NCBI RefSeq assembly: GCF_900197875.1
Contig: NZ_FZMO01000101.1
Coordinates: 1-58,656, forward strand
Reading direction: 5' to 3'
Length of the DNA: 58,656 nt
Origin: Frankia canadensis
GTDB taxonomy: Bacteria; Actinomycetota; Actinomycetes; Frankiales; Frankiaceae
Shown: positions 58,355-58,656 of the stretch, piece by piece
How positions within the stretch are numbered: the stretch's first letter is position 1
Layout of the letters: the number at the start of each line of letters is the position of its first letter
Translations under genes and position numbers: made by a program
Notes under the pieces: generated by a model
What the model was told of the DNA's origin: nothing
Seen by the model: the letters and a program-made list of their open reading frames with translations, nothing else
Databases searched by the model: none

Positions 58355-58656
58355 GGCACCCACCGCATCCATGTCACGCAGGCTGACATACGACCCACCT
58401 GGACCTCATCTTCTTTTCCGGCGATATCGCCACCCAGGGCGATCGCCTGGGACGCACTGCCCGCGGCCGAGGCCAACCCGGTCGCGGTCGCCGCGATGGC
58501 CGAGGTCGCCACCGCCACCGCCACCTACCGACCAGCATCCTTGGCCGCCCCCAGCGTCCCCGTCCCCCCCACAGACCCGACCGCCGCCAACGGGACACCC
58601 CCCGCCGCTACCGTCCCGGCGGCGGCTGACGAGGCCGCCCCGGCGGCGCAGACCGC

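Noticed and set aside
58382-58656. Plus-strand open frame running off the right end (AIAWDALPAAEANPVAVAAM, then Pro/Ala-rich)
   Set aside because: It has no start signal and no family; the composition alone could come from GC-rich non-coding DNA, so no gene is called.
1-58656. tRNA, rRNA or riboswitch genes
   Set aside because: I looked for CCA-type acceptor stems, T-loop motifs and known leader motifs in the gaps and saw none; a covariance search would be needed to exclude them.

Overview
This window is very GC-rich and nearly every gene has strong G/C third-position bias. That bias, the GGM-tailed GroEL, and families such as SCO6745, DUF6204, MoxR/DUF58/transglutaminase and a CmtR-like sensor point to an actinobacterium, most likely a Frankia-like one (inference from gene content; no species claim). 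No rRNA, tRNA, CRISPR or intact transposase gene was seen.

Layout. 1-1305: 3' part of groEL. 1399-4146: a decaying glycan locus with a frameshifted GT4 glycosyltransferase, an intact partner and an N-terminal stub of a GH130 phosphorylase that abuts a reversed SDR fragment. 4219-9225: SAM methyltransferases, a solitary MazF/PemK-like toxin with a perfect inverted repeat upstream, and a 14-helix-type MFS exporter. 9226-18124: a large coiled-coil protein, a 17-codon leader ORF before an alpha/beta hydrolase, LysR/DUF1330 and TetR/SnoaL divergent pairs, GrpB, a frameshifted methyltransferase and an SCO6745 protein. 18322-22303: histidine kinase/response regulator divergent from an ABC exporter, then a small protein. 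22785-26775: MerR regulator, P-loop kinase, DUF6204, a truncated second kinase copy, and a methyltransferase/TetR pair sharing a double operator. 26882-33921: epoxide hydrolase, metallophosphoesterase, VOC protein, MFS transporter, short WD40 protein, SNase-like protein and an F420/PPOX-like oxidoreductase.

34220-40414 holds the most interesting block: three co-directional genes that I read as a predicted conflict (immunity-type) system. They are (i) a Lon-like domain, one membrane helix and fourteen WD40 blades; (ii) a CATRA-type protein ending in an effector-associated domain (EAD1-like); and (iii) a protein starting with a CATRA-associated small-protein (CASP-like) domain. Convergent to it, 47766-40437 is a four-gene envelope operon: beta-propeller/SH3 protein, DUF58, transglutaminase-like membrane protein and MoxR ATPase.

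48296-58354: FabF, a lipid-anchored membrane protein, a truncated SDR, a sulfotransferase, a CDF metal exporter with its ArsR/CmtR-type regulator, a PRPP synthetase, a NatAB-type ABC transporter and a methyltransferase.

Two themes recur. The first is gene decay: three single-event frameshifts and several gene stubs butted against neighbouring 3' ends. The second is small repeats: an 88-bp hairpin element in two copies, a GCGTTCCGCGGAACGC palindrome in three copies (one inside a coding sequence), and a 17-bp tandem array that places stops in all three frames.
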